Shown one piece after another: positions 5,750-5,839 of a DNA stretch of 5,839 nucleotides. A program made the translations under genes and the position numbers. The notes under the pieces were generated by a model. The model did not search any database and was not told the origin of the DNA. It was given only the letters and a program-made list of their open reading frames with translations. Source of the DNA: Flavobacterium sp. (lineage in GTDB: Bacteria; Bacteroidota; Bacteroidia; Flavobacteriales; Flavobacteriaceae); assembly GCF_003525665.1 (NCBI RefSeq), contig NZ_DQDX01000034.1, positions 6,208-12,046 of the forward strand, in the 5' to 3' direction. Numbering within the stretch: the first letter of the stretch is position 1; each line of letters starts with the position of its first letter.

Positions 5750-5757
5750 TATTTTTG
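5750..5757 (+). promoter_or_regulatory. Possible -7 promoter element for the gene at the right edge
   Basis: TATTTTTG is a full match to TAnnTTTG, 26 nt before the ATG at 5784. No TTG is found 17-23 nt upstream, so only half of the promoter is supported in this AT-rich stretch. Confidence 0.35.
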
Positions 5758-5783
5758 CGTTATTTGTGTAAAATAAATTAAAA

Positions 5784-5839
5784 ATGAAAACAAATTTTAT
5801 CAAATTTTTTGCGATTATAGCTTTTGTATGATTTTCATC
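5784..5839 (+). other. Start of a signal-peptide-like gene with an early in-frame stop (partial)
   Basis: An ATG at 5784 opens a frame reading MKTNFIKFFAIIAFV. This has the Lys-then-hydrophobic pattern of an exported-protein signal peptide, but TGA follows at 5829-5831. If one base were missing near 5827, the frame would continue as M-I-F-I and extend the hydrophobic core. The possible -7 box at 5750-5757 and the A-rich sequence before the ATG suit a real start. It may be a frameshifted gene, a sequence error, or simply not a gene. The window ends 8 bases after the stop, so it cannot be resolved here. Confidence 0.3.

Noticed and set aside
5721..5757. Terminator after the LpxH-like gene
   Set aside because: AAATTAATTT (5741-5750) is self-complementary but has no loop and no GC stem, so I cannot support a hairpin terminator.
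5784..5831. A 15-residue leader peptide for attenuation
   Set aside because: The sequence has no run of regulatory amino acid codons and no following hairpin is visible. The hydrophobic pattern fits an interrupted signal peptide better.

Overview
The window looks like ordinary chromosomal DNA from a member of the Flavobacteriaceae (Bacteroidetes), probably close to Flavobacterium. The evidence is its low GC content, the absence of Shine-Dalgarno sequences before the start codons, several good matches to the flavobacterial promoter (TTG, a 17-23 nt spacer, TAnnTTTG), and a secreted protein with a C-terminal type IX secretion (T9SS) sorting domain. I see no mobile element, tRNA, rRNA or CRISPR array. 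No stretch over 300 bases lacks a gene.

Layout. The + strand opens with the C-terminal 87 codons of a MutS2-type protein (1-264). A complete DCC/DUF393 CxxC protein follows 2 nt later (267-677). Next is a small stand-alone unit: a promoter overlapping the end of the DCC gene, a 45-residue single-pass membrane protein (745-882), and a hairpin terminator (871-902) that can serve both strands. From there to about 4760 everything is on the - strand. In order of transcription this part holds aroC (chorismate synthase, 4759-3698), a GltP-type dicarboxylate/amino acid symporter (3693-2440) starting 4 nt after aroC, and, with its own promoter, a secreted 483-residue T9SS protein (2375-924) that ends at the shared terminator. 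After a 166-nt divergent intergenic region, the + strand carries an LpxH-like metallophosphoesterase (4926-5720). The last bases hold the beginning of another gene whose reading frame stops after 15 codons.

How the genes relate. Most neighbours are functionally unrelated: DNA repair or recombination, thiol redox, the shikimate pathway end, acidic substrate uptake, an envelope or lipid phosphatase, and a surface adhesin-like protein. aroC and the symporter probably share a transcript, as do mutS2 and the DCC gene. I found no multi-gene defence system or new pathway. The points most worth a second look are the A10 tract inside the promoter spacer of the secreted-protein gene (possible phase variation), the autonomous 45-residue membrane protein, the MutS2 C-terminus that lacks an Smr domain, the GNHD rather than GNRD motif in the LpxH-like enzyme, and the early stop at the right edge. 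Three upstream non-ATG starts (TTG 2405, TTG 4804, GTG 4911) fall in promoter or promoter-like sequence and were rejected in favour of internal ATGs.
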